A stretch of DNA of 64,000 bases from DUPQ01 sp022706885 (GTDB lineage Bacteria > Bacillota > Clostridia > DUPQ01), in contig JAKJBR010000001.1 in the NCBI GenBank assembly GCA_022706885.1, positions 161,505-225,504 of the forward strand, read 5' to 3'. The position numbers and the translations under genes are program-made. The notes beneath the pieces were generated by a model. The model saw only the letters and a program-made list of their open reading frames with translations. It did not search any database and had not been told where the DNA came from. Below are positions 33,039 to 41,869 of this stretch, one piece after another. How positions within the stretch are numbered: the stretch's first letter is position 1; every line of letters starts with the position of its first letter.

Positions 33039-33863
33039 TTATTTATGAAGTGTAATAACTACTATTTCCGGCATATTGAATAATCTTAACGGCAATATAC
33101 TTCTGCCCAGACCCCTGCTTATAACTACCGAAGTATCCATATAATCATGCATTCCCTGATAATACTCAGGAAAAAATCCCTGATCGGGAGCAATCAGACC
33201 TCCGACAAACGGAAGACGGATTTGCCCGCCGTGTGCATGACCGCATAAAACAAGGTCAGCATTTACTTTATTGAAAACTTCCGGAGCATAAGGTCTGTGA
33301 CAAAGAACCAGGTTGAAATGCTCCTTGTCCAAGGCAACATCGGTACTGATAGCATCCGCATCTGCATATCCGTATATAGTTATGCTTTGCTCTCCGATAT
33401 ATATTTTTTGTTGCTCGTTATCCAGAACGGTTACTCCGTATCTATCGAATATTTCAAGAAGAGAAAGATAAATAGGGGAGCTTATTTCATGATTTCCCGT
33501 AACAAAATATACCTGGGCAATATTGGTAAGCATTTTAACGGTGTCTTCCGCTACATCAAGTTTCCTGTTGTGTAAGTCAATAAGATCGCCGGTTATCACA
33601 ATAATGTCGGGATTCAGTGTGCATACCTTTGCTGCACCTCTGCCTTTGAAATTCTTGCTGTGTAAATCGGAAAGGTGAATAATTGTATAACCGTCAAAAG
33701 CATCGGGCAAGATGCTGCTGTATTTATCATACTCGGTTACTGTCAAGGTGTTGTTCTGCCACATCATGAACGGTATCAGCAATATAATGACCGTTATAGC
33801 TATGATAACTGCCTTCTTTGTTGTTTTGTAATCTCTTTTTCTCTGCAGTCCGTCAAATTCCAT
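33039..33863 (-). CDS. membrane-anchored metallophosphoesterase (YkuE-like)
   Basis: A 274-residue protein with one N-terminal membrane helix (residues 15-35) and a calcineurin-like phosphoesterase domain. The metal-ligand blocks are all present in order: IIHLSDLHSKNF, ITGDLIDLHN, VTGNHEISS, VLCHRPYAP and LCGHAHGGQI. Homologues such as B. subtilis YkuE are phosphodiesterases acting at the cell surface or membrane. It is convergent with the EamA gene (31-base gap) and divergent from the ZIP transporter. Confidence 0.9.
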   Translation of the reverse strand: MEFDGLQRKRDYKTTKKAVIIAITVIILLIPFMMWQNNTLTVTEYDKYSSILPDAFDGYTIIHLSDLHSKNFKGRGAAKVCTLNPDIIVITGDLIDLHNRKLDVAEDTVKMLTNIAQVYFVTGNHEISSPIYLSLLEIFDRYGVTVLDNEQQKIYIGEQSITIYGYADADAISTDVALDKEHFNLVLCHRPYAPEVFNKVNADLVLCGHAHGGQIRLPFVGGLIAPDQGFFPEYYQGMHDYMDTSVVISRGLGRSILPLRLFNMPEIVVITLHK

Positions 33864-33976
33864 ACCGCGCCTTATTGTAACCTCATATCAATAAGAATGC
33901 AAGCCTTTTATTAGTCTTTTAATTATGCTGCACGATATGATATACTTCAGCATGTAGATATTATACGAGGTAGCAA

Positions 33977-34774
33977 ATGGGTAATGTATGGTTGGCATTC
34001 GGACTGACACTTATAGCGGGACTGTCTACGGGAATAGGAAGTCTTATAGCTTTTTTTGCCAAAAAAACCAATACAAAATTTTTATCGACAAGCCTGGGAT
34101 TCTCTGCAGGTGTAATGATTTATGTATCCATGGTGGAAATATTTTCCAAAGCATCGGATATGCTTACCGAGGTACACGGCAAGAAAATCGGTGTCCTGTA
34201 TGCCATTATTGCCTTTTTCGCAGGGATGATTTTTATAGGTCTGATAGACAAGCTTATACCCAGTGAGAAAAATCCCCATGAAGTGAAAATGGTTGAAACT
34301 GAAAATGAAGAAGTCAATAAAAGCAGGCTTAAAAGAACCGGAGTGCTTACCGCTTTAGCTATTGCAATACATAATTTTCCCGAAGGTTTGGCTACATTCG
34401 TTGCGGCACTTCAGGAACCCAGAGTGGCTATACCCATTGTTGCGGCTATAGCCATACACAATATTCCCGAAGGTATAGCGGTTTCCGTTCCGATATACTA
34501 TGCTACCGGCAGTAAGAAGAAAGCTTTTTTCTATTCCTTTGCTTCGGGATTGTCCGAACCCATAGGGGCGTTGATAGGCTACCTTATACTGATGCCTTTT
34601 ATGAATGATACTATCAGCGGAATACTTTATGCGGCAGTTGCGGGTATTATGGTATTTATTTCCATAGATGAATTGTTGCCGTCTGCAAGAGAATACGGAG
34701 AACACCATCTGTCCATATACGGAATGATAGCAGGCATGGCTGTTATGGCTTTGAGCCTTTGGTTGTTTATATAA
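33977..34774 (+). CDS. zupT: ZIP-family zinc/divalent metal transporter
   Basis: A 265-residue transporter with eight predicted helices. The metal path is shown by HNFPEGLATFVAAL in helix 4 and HNIPEGIAVSVPIYYATGS in helix 5, both ZupT hallmarks. A charged loop lies between helices 3 and 4 (residues 95-115). ZupT takes up zinc and other divalent cations such as iron and manganese. Upstream there is an extended -10 TGATATACT (TATACT near 33940) and the ribosome-binding site GAGG. It is convergent with the esterase gene, 4 bases away. Confidence 0.93.
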   Translation: MGNVWLAFGLTLIAGLSTGIGSLIAFFAKKTNTKFLSTSLGFSAGVMIYVSMVEIFSKASDMLTEVHGKKIGVLYAIIAFFAGMIFIGLIDKLIPSEKNPHEVKMVETENEEVNKSRLKRTGVLTALAIAIHNFPEGLATFVAALQEPRVAIPIVAAIAIHNIPEGIAVSVPIYYATGSKKKAFFYSFASGLSEPIGALIGYLILMPFMNDTISGILYAAVAGIMVFISIDELLPSAREYGEHHLSIYGMIAGMAVMALSLWLFI

Positions 34775-34778
34775 AACA

Positions 34779-35747
34779 TCAACAATGGGAAAAAGCATCT
34801 GAGATTTTTCTTACAGCAAGATAATTGCGCATTACTTTTATTCGGTGTTTCAGTACTTTCTTTACCAACGGTGAGGTATGATCCTTATCAAATCCGTGGT
34901 ATGCACCTTCTGCTAAATATATTTCAACCGGTGTTTTTGCATCGCTAAGTTTATCCGCATAAGCCAGCGCTTCATCTCTCAATGTATCCATTTGTGCCGC
35001 TTCGACATAAGCGGGAGGAAGATTACAGAAATCCGAATTGTGTAAAGGTGCCGCATACCCGAGCATATCAGTATGTCCGTTTTTCAGGTACAGATTCCAC
35101 ATATGGACGGTAGCGGTTTTTGTCCAAGCCGCATCTTTATATTCGTCCATAGATTTTGATGTAACGGAATTGTCCGTTACGGGATAGATAAGTATCTGTG
35201 CATTGGGCATATGTTTTTTGTTATCACGCAACATATGACATACCGAAGCTGCAAGACAACCGCCTGCGCTGTCTCCGTATATGAGTATATTGTCTTTGTC
35301 TATAAAATAGGTGTCTGCATTTTCTGTTAAATGGTTGAATGCATTGTAGCAGTCATATAAAGGAGTAGGGAAGGGATGTTCCGGTGCAAGCCTGTAACGG
35401 GGCAGAAACACTCTGCATTGTAATTTTTCAGCATAGTATATGGCATTTTTAGTCATCAGGCTTGCTAACGGCAATACGAATGCGCCTCCGTGAAAATATA
35501 TTATTGCCGGTAAGCTTGTTTTTATATTTGCCGGTTGTATAACGGTGCAGGGTATTTTTACATTGTCTGCAACAGGTATATGAACGGTTTTTTCGGAAAT
35601 ATCTTTATTGCTCTTTTGCAACTTTATCTGTAAATCGGATAAGCGACAACCGGTTCTTATTAGAGCGCGGATAATGGCATTTTCAAAGTTAATGTTTCCC
35701 AAACTTATCGGTTTTTTTAATTCTTTGCTGTAGTTGTATTTACTCAT
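34779..35747 (-). CDS. alpha/beta hydrolase, HSL-type acetyl esterase family
   Basis: A 322-residue hydrolase. I set the start at 35747 (MSKYNYSKEL) with GGAAGG seven bases upstream; the longer open frame has no family similarity. The oxyanion motif is IIYFHGGAFVLP, the nucleophile Ser is in YGDSAGGCLAAS, and the catalytic His is in EGAYHGFDKDH. These mark the hormone-sensitive-lipase/acetyl-esterase group, which removes acetyl or short acyl groups from sugars or other esters. Residues 1-90 form the cap region. Its promoter region is shared, divergently, with the large zinc-ribbon protein. Confidence 0.9.
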   Translation of the reverse strand: MSKYNYSKELKKPISLGNINFENAIIRALIRTGCRLSDLQIKLQKSNKDISEKTVHIPVADNVKIPCTVIQPANIKTSLPAIIYFHGGAFVLPLASLMTKNAIYYAEKLQCRVFLPRYRLAPEHPFPTPLYDCYNAFNHLTENADTYFIDKDNILIYGDSAGGCLAASVCHMLRDNKKHMPNAQILIYPVTDNSVTSKSMDEYKDAAWTKTATVHMWNLYLKNGHTDMLGYAAPLHNSDFCNLPPAYVEAAQMDTLRDEALAYADKLSDAKTPVEIYLAEGAYHGFDKDHTSPLVKKVLKHRIKVMRNYLAVRKISDAFSHC

Positions 35748-35888
35748 TTGTCCGCCTTCCCGGTAGTAACTACGCTTTATCTCTATATACTGATATTTTA
35801 CCATAAAGCATACGCAAATATGCTTGTCGGATACATCTGTTATACGTATTGTTTTTATGATATAATGGGGCAAAGCGAGGACAAAATC

Positions 35889-38381
35889 ATGTATTGTAAA
35901 GTTTGTGGGGCAAACATTTATGATGGTGCGGATTTTTGCACCAATTGCGGTCAAAGAGTCGAAAAAGCAGCTGTGTGTCTTAGCTGTAATGCTGTATTAA
36001 ATCCGGGAGCCGGATTTTGCGCGGTCTGCGGAACTCCCGTAACTCAGGTTGCACCGCAGCCTAAGAAACGTGTAAAAAAACCTGTTAAGAATCTTAAGAA
36101 GAAAGTATTGATATCCGTCACAGCCGTTGTACTGATAGTAAGTATTGTTTTAGGGATAATGTATGTGCCGGATATTATAGCCCGAAACAGGAGATATAAG
36201 ACATCTGTCGGAAGGGCTCAGAAAGGTACGGTTGTGACCGTCGGGCAGGATAGTCCCGTTGCGGAGGCGGAAGGTATAACCGTTGATTTCGGCTCTTTTG
36301 CGCCGGAGGAAAATGTTAAGCTGGAGATAAATAAGATAAAAGGCGCAACGGACAGTGAAATGGGTGAAGCTTTGGCATCTTACAGAATAACGGCTGACGG
36401 GCAGGAACATTCGGAATTTGCCGGTTTTGTAAGAATAACCGTTCCTGTGGATATGACCGATTATGATGATATAGATATCTGTGCAACCTATTATGATGAC
36501 CAATCATCAAAGTGGACAGTTCTTCCTCATGAAACATTCAAAGAAGAGAACAAGCTTATAATCTATACCGATCACTTTTCGGATTTCTCCGTATTTATAA
36601 TATCCAAATCCACTACAAGATTTGCTACGGCAGCACTTAACTATAAGGTTATAAGCAACTTTTTTGAAGGCCAGGAAAACAGCTCGGTTTATGACAAATT
36701 AAAAGCGGGTGAAATACCTACCGATTCCGATTTTATAACAATGGGGTTGGGCTTCTTAAACTTTACCAGCACCGCATATGATCAGAAGATAACCATGAGC
36801 ACAATTATGAAGAATCTTCCTCTATCGCAGGTAGAAGCAATGAGTAAGACTCTGACTAAAATAGGATTCGGGCTGGTTCTGTTAAAAGCAAGTTATGAAT
36901 ATTTTATCTTAAACAGCACAGATGCCGCTGCACAGACTTTGCTGATGGGTCTTATGGAACTCGGACTGTTTGCCGCAGCCGGTGCTATCGGAGGACCGGT
37001 GGCTGCAACGGTTGCATTCACAATATGGACAGCTTCTTATCTTATGGGGTTATCTTCAGCGTATCAACGCTCAAAGGATATTGACACGGCCATAAAGACA
37101 CAGGAAGAGTTTGTGGACGAACTTTATTTATACTGCATCAATGTAAGAGCAAGACACACGGAAGGAGGATGGTATTACAGATATAATGCACCCGTCATGA
37201 CTTCCTCGAACTCGGGATATATTTCCTTTAAAGCGGGCAGTGATGCAGATTGGATTAAACTTTTTGACAAGTTATATGAACTTAACAAGGACAATCCCAA
37301 CGCCTTTATTGATGCCGTTGCGCATGCAATTAACACCTATCATAAATTATGGTCATTGACACCTGTGAATTACAGAGGTAATTCCTGGAGGGATGACAAC
37401 GACCCGATGAGATATGTAAAGTATCCCTCTTTGAGCAAAGCCGACGAAGAGATTGTTACAGCAACTATAAGAGAAAACCTGCGGAAGCGTATGGCACCGA
37501 TTATAGCCGATTATAAAAGGAAGATTTTTATCAAGATGCAGGTTGAGTTTGAAATAGCATTGGAAAAGGAAAGAGACAATTGGAACAGACCCATTTCTTT
37601 TGAGGTCACTTCCGATAAAGAAGAAAAATTCTATGATTTGTATAATAATGCAGTGATGAGATTTGCTGTACCCGAAGAGTTGGTTATACATATGTCGGAA
37701 GAAGAAATAGCCAGATATTCCAATCAATGGCGCTTTCCCAAAGCTGAAAAAGAGGAAAAGCCTAGATTGGAAGCAACTTACTTAGGATACTTTATTGCCG
37801 GAATGCCCGATACATTAAATATATTTACCGATAACAGCTCTCTGAAACAGAACCTTCCGAACCGGACGGTTAAGTTTAAATTCAGCATGCCCGATACCGT
37901 AATAACTATTCCCGATCAGCATCCTCCGTTGAGTGAAGTAGCAGGCAGCTATACGGAAGGAAGCATGTTTGTTGAATATGTTTATGTAGGTGAGCATTTT
38001 GAAGAAGCATTAGCGAGAGCACAGGAAAGGGCAGACAGATTTGCAAAAAGTATAGGATGTGAAACTGCCGGCGAAATAAAAGTAACTCTCGGTAAAGAGC
38101 TTGTGGGAGAGACAATATATACATCAATGACAATTTCCGCCACTGATGAAAATGAAGGATACATATATTTTAGCGGAGTGGATTTAGGCTATATTGATTT
38201 TACATATGATGAAATAACAGGAGGGCTCAAATTCGACAAAAAACATGTAGCAGGGTATATGGTAGCTTCATATTTACCCAATAAGGAAGGTATATGCGTA
38301 AATGGCAGTGTGCGGGTAACCGCTCCGGGGTTGGATATGCTGGATTATCATGTTAATTTGAGAACATCATTCGTTAAGTAG
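35889..38381 (+). CDS. large zinc-ribbon, membrane-anchored protein of unknown function
   Basis: An 830-residue protein. The start at 35889 has GAGGA seven bases upstream. Two zinc ribbons open it: Cys3/Cys6/Cys17/Cys20 and Cys30/Cys33/Cys44/Cys47. A lysine-rich linker and one membrane helix follow (about residues 73-95). The large remainder is probably extracytoplasmic. It starts with an Ig-like beta segment (about 110-250, ending TDHFSDFSVFIIS, as in ZU5-like repeats of surface proteins), then a hydrophobic Gly/Ala-rich stretch near 350-385. A basic, charged helical region and a beta-rich C-terminus complete it. Cytoplasmic zinc ribbon plus single helix plus outer domain suggests a surface sensor or envelope protein. 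It is followed after 8 bases by an Lgt-like gene. Confidence 0.75.
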   Translation: MYCKVCGANIYDGADFCTNCGQRVEKAAVCLSCNAVLNPGAGFCAVCGTPVTQVAPQPKKRVKKPVKNLKKKVLISVTAVVLIVSIVLGIMYVPDIIARNRRYKTSVGRAQKGTVVTVGQDSPVAEAEGITVDFGSFAPEENVKLEINKIKGATDSEMGEALASYRITADGQEHSEFAGFVRITVPVDMTDYDDIDICATYYDDQSSKWTVLPHETFKEENKLIIYTDHFSDFSVFIISKSTTRFATAALNYKVISNFFEGQENSSVYDKLKAGEIPTDSDFITMGLGFLNFTSTAYDQKITMSTIMKNLPLSQVEAMSKTLTKIGFGLVLLKASYEYFILNSTDAAAQTLLMGLMELGLFAAAGAIGGPVAATVAFTIWTASYLMGLSSAYQRSKDIDTAIKTQEEFVDELYLYCINVRARHTEGGWYYRYNAPVMTSSNSGYISFKAGSDADWIKLFDKLYELNKDNPNAFIDAVAHAINTYHKLWSLTPVNYRGNSWRDDNDPMRYVKYPSLSKADEEIVTATIRENLRKRMAPIIADYKRKIFIKMQVEFEIALEKERDNWNRPISFEVTSDKEEKFYDLYNNAVMRFAVPEELVIHMSEEEIARYSNQWRFPKAEKEEKPRLEATYLGYFIAGMPDTLNIFTDNSSLKQNLPNRTVKFKFSMPDTVITIPDQHPPLSEVAGSYTEGSMFVEYVYVGEHFEEALARAQERADRFAKSIGCETAGEIKVTLGKELVGETIYTSMTISATDENEGYIYFSGVDLGYIDFTYDEITGGLKFDKKHVAGYMVASYLPNKEGICVNGSVRVTAPGLDMLDYHVNLRTSFVK

Positions 38382-38389
38382 TAAAGGAT

Positions 38390-39166
38390 ATGAAACCTTA
38401 TTTAGTCTTATTCGGAAAAACCGTTGCATCTTACCGACTGTTTGCGGTTCTGGCTGTTATATTAGGAATAATCATTCTTTTTCCGTTATTTAGTAAGAAG
38501 AAAGTAAAGGCATGGAAAACGGCAATTTTGGCTGTTTTCCTGCCGGTATTCTTCTTTATAGGAGCCCGGTTGTTCAACATTTTTGTTAATCCCGCAGCTT
38601 ATGAAGATATTTCGTTTTTTGAGCCGGAGTTTGTGGGGCTATCAATATACGGAGGTTTTTCGGGAGCCCTGCTTGCGGTAGCGCTTTGGTGTCTTCTGTT
38701 TCGTGTGTCCGTATTCGGCATTTTGGATTTATGCATTGTTCCCGCTGCCATCTCTTTTGCGACAGCCAGGATAGGGTGCTTTTTAAACGGATGTTGCTCG
38801 GGCAAATTCACAAGCAGCATATTCGGTGTTGTATATCCCAAGTTCGCCGATGCAGGCGGTTTGGCAAGTTATCCCGTACTTCCCACTCAGTTGTTTGAGT
38901 TGACATTTGCCGTTATTATCCTTGTACCCGCTTTAGTTGTGCAAAAAAAGAGCGACAGGTTTCCTGAAGGGAGTGCTTTTTTAGTATATGCGAATCTTTT
39001 CTGTATAATGAGACTGCTCATTCTTCCTTTCAGAAGATTGCCTTATGAACCTTGGGTTAAGAATTACTTTTATCCCGCTTTCTATTTAATACTGATATTT
39101 ATATCTCTTGTTATTTTTCTGTTCAGATATATAAAGAATCTTAGAGTTAATGAAAAAGAATATTAG
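38390..39166 (+). CDS. Lgt-like (prolipoprotein diacylglyceryl transferase family) membrane protein
   Basis: A 258-residue polytopic protein with about seven helices. It resembles prolipoprotein diacylglyceryl transferase in topology and in the core segments ARIGCFLNGCCSGK and YPVLPTQLFELTFAV. True Lgt has RxGNFxNxExxG where this has GCFLNGCCSG, so it belongs to the cysteine-containing Lgt-like branch whose activity is not established. It is directly downstream of the zinc-ribbon protein (8-base gap) and is probably cotranscribed; the two may act together at the membrane. A terminator follows. Confidence 0.75.
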   Translation: MKPYLVLFGKTVASYRLFAVLAVILGIIILFPLFSKKKVKAWKTAILAVFLPVFFFIGARLFNIFVNPAAYEDISFFEPEFVGLSIYGGFSGALLAVALWCLLFRVSVFGILDLCIVPAAISFATARIGCFLNGCCSGKFTSSIFGVVYPKFADAGGLASYPVLPTQLFELTFAVIILVPALVVQKKSDRFPEGSAFLVYANLFCIMRLLILPFRRLPYEPWVKNYFYPAFYLILIFISLVIFLFRYIKNLRVNEKEY

Positions 39167-39192
39167 GGATAAATATAGAAGAAGTGTAGAAA

Positions 39193-39217
39193 AAAGCAGG
39201 CTTTAACCTGCTTTCTT
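39193..39217 (+). terminator. bidirectional-looking terminator after the Lgt-like gene
   Basis: AAAGCAGG and CCTGCTTT form a perfect 8-bp stem with a CTTTAA loop, followed by CTT and preceded by a run of A. It lies between the convergent Lgt-like and peroxiredoxin genes and may serve both. A second small inverted repeat around ATGCAT lies at 39240-39260. Confidence 0.65.
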
Positions 39218-39268
39218 CTACTGTTGTGTTGTTATTCTGCATGCATAAGGAACATGCATGTTTTCACT

Positions 39269-39946
39269 CTATTTCTTCTGTCTTCTGAAGCATAAGAACC
39301 AGTCAAGGCAGTACATATCCTTGTCTTTGGACTCCATTCTCTCTTTTGCCACTCCGCAGGAACCTGCTGTGGGAACTATAACATCGTCACCCGGTCTCCA
39401 ATCCGCCGGAGTTGCGCAATGATCGGCATCGGCTTTCTGTAAAGCCTGGATAATACGCTTAAGTTCATCAAAATTTCTTCCCGTTGATAAAGGATAATAC
39501 AATATTGTACGAATCTTTCCTTTAGGATCTATAACAAATACTGCACGGACCGCCTGTGTGTTGGACTGTCCCGGTTGAACCATACCGTAAAGGTTGGAAA
39601 CTTCCATACGAATATCTTCTATAAGAGGAAATTTAATCTCGATGTTCTTTTTTCCGTTCCACTCCAGTTCCTGTATTTTACGAAGCCATGCAATATGAGA
39701 ATATAGTGAATCTACCGAAAGACCTACAAGTTCGGTGTTGAGAGCCTTAAACTCTTCTATCATGGAACCGAAAGTCATGAACTCCGTTGTACAAACGGGG
39801 GTAAAGTCAGCCGGATGCGAAAAGAGTATTACCCATTTCCCTTTATAATCTGCCGGAAAGTTGATTGTTCCCTGTGTAGTTACCGCTGTAAAAGCCGGTG
39901 CATCATCTCCCAAAAGGGGCATTCTTCTTACATTGTTATTTTCCAT
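39269..39946 (-). CDS. peroxiredoxin, Prx6-type
   Basis: A 225-residue thiol peroxidase that reduces hydrogen peroxide and organic peroxides. The peroxidatic Cys52 is in SHPADFTPVCTTEF. AWLRKIQELEW and the long C-terminal arm (PADWRPGDDVIVPTAGSCG) identify the Prx6 branch, which in archaea and anaerobes is a 2-Cys enzyme. Further cysteines near the C-terminus (SCGVAKER and MYCLDWFLCF) could act as resolving residues. It is divergent from thioredoxin, the likely electron donor, which together make a peroxide-defence locus. Confidence 0.95.
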   Translation of the reverse strand: MENNNVRRMPLLGDDAPAFTAVTTQGTINFPADYKGKWVILFSHPADFTPVCTTEFMTFGSMIEEFKALNTELVGLSVDSLYSHIAWLRKIQELEWNGKKNIEIKFPLIEDIRMEVSNLYGMVQPGQSNTQAVRAVFVIDPKGKIRTILYYPLSTGRNFDELKRIIQALQKADADHCATPADWRPGDDVIVPTAGSCGVAKERMESKDKDMYCLDWFLCFRRQKK

Positions 39947-39970
39947 ATTTTAAATCCTCCTTGCTCCTTA

Positions 39971-39999
39971 ATTATACTATGTCCTAATTATACAATCAA
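39971..39999 (-). promoter_or_regulatory. peroxiredoxin promoter
   Basis: On the minus strand TTGATT (39994-39999), 17 bases, TATAAT (39971-39976). A second TATAATTA element lies inside the spacer, so GTATAATTA occurs twice, about 17 bases apart. Confidence 0.65.
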
Positions 40000-40029
40000 T
40001 ATTTACTAAAAAATGTGATAAAGTCACTG

Positions 40030-40057
40030 TTGACACCCATGAGGGTGTATATAATAT
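40030..40057 (+). promoter_or_regulatory. thioredoxin promoter with a palindrome in the spacer
   Basis: TTGACA (40030-40035) is followed by TATAAT at 40050-40055 (14 bases) or TAATAT at 40052-40057 (16 bases). A palindrome, ACACCC-ATGA-GGGTGT (40033-40048), fills the spacer and overlaps the -35. This is a likely operator; the short spacing suggests a regulator that reshapes the promoter or blocks it. Confidence 0.6.
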
Positions 40058-40100
40058 GATTAAAATGAAAGTTCGGTTGAAAGACCTAAGGAGGTACAAA

Positions 40101-40412
40101 ATGGCAGTATTGAATATAACAAAAAACAATTTCGAAAAAGAAGTTTTAAAATCAGGCAAGACGGTACTTATAGATTTCTGGGCCGGCTGGTGCGGACCGT
40201 GCAGAATGATTGCTCCGACAATTGAGGCGGTAGCAGCGGAAGTGACCGACAAGGTTGTAGGTAAGGTCAATGTAGACGAGGAACCCGAGCTTGCACAGCG
40301 TTACGGCATAATGAGCATTCCCACTTTGGTTGTTATCAAGGACGGAAATGTTGTAAGAAGAGCAGTCGGCGTACAGTCGAAACAAGCTATTTTAAAATTA
40401 CTGGATATATAA
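40101..40412 (+). CDS. trxA: thioredoxin
   Basis: A 103-residue thiol-disulfide carrier. The active site WCGPC has Cys31 and Cys34, and cis-Pro lies in MSIPTLVV. The start at 40101 has TAAGGAGG six bases upstream, and the in-frame ATG further up is inside the promoter region. It is divergent from peroxiredoxin, for which it is the natural reductant. Thioredoxin reductase is not adjacent. It is followed by a strong terminator, so it is a single-gene unit. Confidence 0.96.
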   Translation: MAVLNITKNNFEKEVLKSGKTVLIDFWAGWCGPCRMIAPTIEAVAAEVTDKVVGKVNVDEEPELAQRYGIMSIPTLVVIKDGNVVRRAVGVQSKQAILKLLDI

Positions 40413-40458
40413 ATTTCAACCCCCCTTTTGAAAGATATACAAAACCACACATTCCAAA

Positions 40459-40489
40459 GAATACCGCCTTCACAGGCGGTATTGTCTTT
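40459..40489 (+). terminator. intrinsic terminator of the thioredoxin gene
   Basis: AATACCGCC and GGCGGTATT form a perfect 9-bp stem around TTCACA, followed by TGTCTTTT. Confidence 0.8.
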
Positions 40490-40566
40490 TCGTGAATTAT
40501 TTTCTTTTATTAATTTTCCTTTTACTTTGTTTTATTTTATGTCTGAAGAGAATAAAACCTTATTGT

Positions 40567-41661
40567 TCACATATCCAGTTTCATATCACCAAGTTTGATG
40601 ATACCTTTTTTTCTCATCAGTTCCGATACAAAAAGCGAAATCACGGCAGGCAGTATAAACTGTACGCCGATAATTGAAAGTAATGTATACCAGACGGGAA
40701 ATCCGTCCGCAAGCATGGTTTTGAAAGTCATTATGGGGCCTACCAGTCCCGATGTGCCCATTCCCGAACCGGTTGCATCACATGTCATTTTCAAAGCCCA
40801 GGCGGATACCGGTCCCGCTATCGCACTTGCCACTATCGGAGGAATCCAGATAACGGGTTTTCTGACTATATTAGGCATTTGAAGCATGGAAGTGCCCAGT
40901 CCCTGCGCTATTAATCCGTTCACTTTGTTTTCTCTGTAACTGCTTACCGCAAAGCCTATCATCTGAGCACAGCAGCCTGCGACGGCCGCTCCCGCTGCAA
41001 GACCGGAAAGTTTTAATATTATTCCCAAAGCTGCGGAACTGATAGGTAATGTTAAAACACATCCCATGACTACCGCAACGACAAGACCGACTATGAAAGG
41101 TTGCTGTTCCGCTCCCCAGTTTATTACGGCACCGACAGCTTCCATAAATTTGGAAATAGGGGGACCTATAAGCAGACCTGCCGCTGACCCTGCGGTAATT
41201 GTGACCAAAGGTGTAACCAGTATATCGACTTTTGTCTTACCCGATACAAGATGACCTATCTCTATTCCTGCCAATGCACCCAAAAACGCACCTAAAGGTT
41301 CTCCGGGACCTAAAAGTAATAAACCTGTTCCGGGGAATGCCGTGCCGGCCAATATGCTTGCTGCAAATGCTCCTACCATTCCCGCAACACCTGCGGATAC
41401 CGATACCAATATGGACTCCTTGAACTTATATGCCACACCGAATCCTATCCCGGCTCCGGTCAGAGCTTTGGCTACGGAAGCCACCATGTTTATATATTCA
41501 CCTGCCTTACCGCCTATCAATGAGCCTATCTGGGCTATTATGGTACCGATTATCAAAGTGGCAAACAGTCCCAAAGCCATTCCCGAAAGTCCGTCTATAA
41601 AGACATGGTTTAAGTATTTCTTCACTTTATCCCAAAACTTGTTTTGTTTATTATCGGTCAT
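40567..41661 (-). CDS. PTS IIC-like membrane protein (EIIC_2 family)
   Basis: A 364-residue polytopic protein with about ten hydrophobic, Gly/Ala-rich helices (for example ALTGAGIGFGVAYKFKESI and AGVAGMVGAFAASILAG). The pattern FIDGLSGMALGLFATLIIGTI at the N-terminus and MTCDATGSGMGTSGLVGP near the C-terminus matches the PTS_EIIC_2 family, a stand-alone relative of PTS sugar permeases often annotated as putative sugar permease or toxin regulator. No IIA or IIB gene is near, so a phosphotransferase role is unproven. Leftward, single-gene unit. Confidence 0.82.
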   Translation of the reverse strand: MTDNKQNKFWDKVKKYLNHVFIDGLSGMALGLFATLIIGTIIAQIGSLIGGKAGEYINMVASVAKALTGAGIGFGVAYKFKESILVSVSAGVAGMVGAFAASILAGTAFPGTGLLLLGPGEPLGAFLGALAGIEIGHLVSGKTKVDILVTPLVTITAGSAAGLLIGPPISKFMEAVGAVINWGAEQQPFIVGLVVAVVMGCVLTLPISSAALGIILKLSGLAAGAAVAGCCAQMIGFAVSSYRENKVNGLIAQGLGTSMLQMPNIVRKPVIWIPPIVASAIAGPVSAWALKMTCDATGSGMGTSGLVGPIMTFKTMLADGFPVWYTLLSIIGVQFILPAVISLFVSELMRKKGIIKLGDMKLDM

Positions 41662-41869
41662 GCGTTTCTCCTTTATCGTTTTTCCTATTGAACAACATAT
41701 ATTATGTTATGTCAAATAAAAAGTAAAAGATGGTTAATGTTTTAACAAGTATTTTTCTGCGGTTTAATTGAATAAGTATCCCCGCCGTGATACCATTGAT
41801 TATCAGGACCAGCGTTATAATCCGTTAATGATATGGGATTATTACGAAAAAGGGCAGGGGGAGGTTGAC

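Noticed and set aside
38390..39166. Calling the Lgt-like gene a true lgt
   Set aside because: The central motif differs from the canonical RxGNFxNxExxG, so only family membership is claimed.
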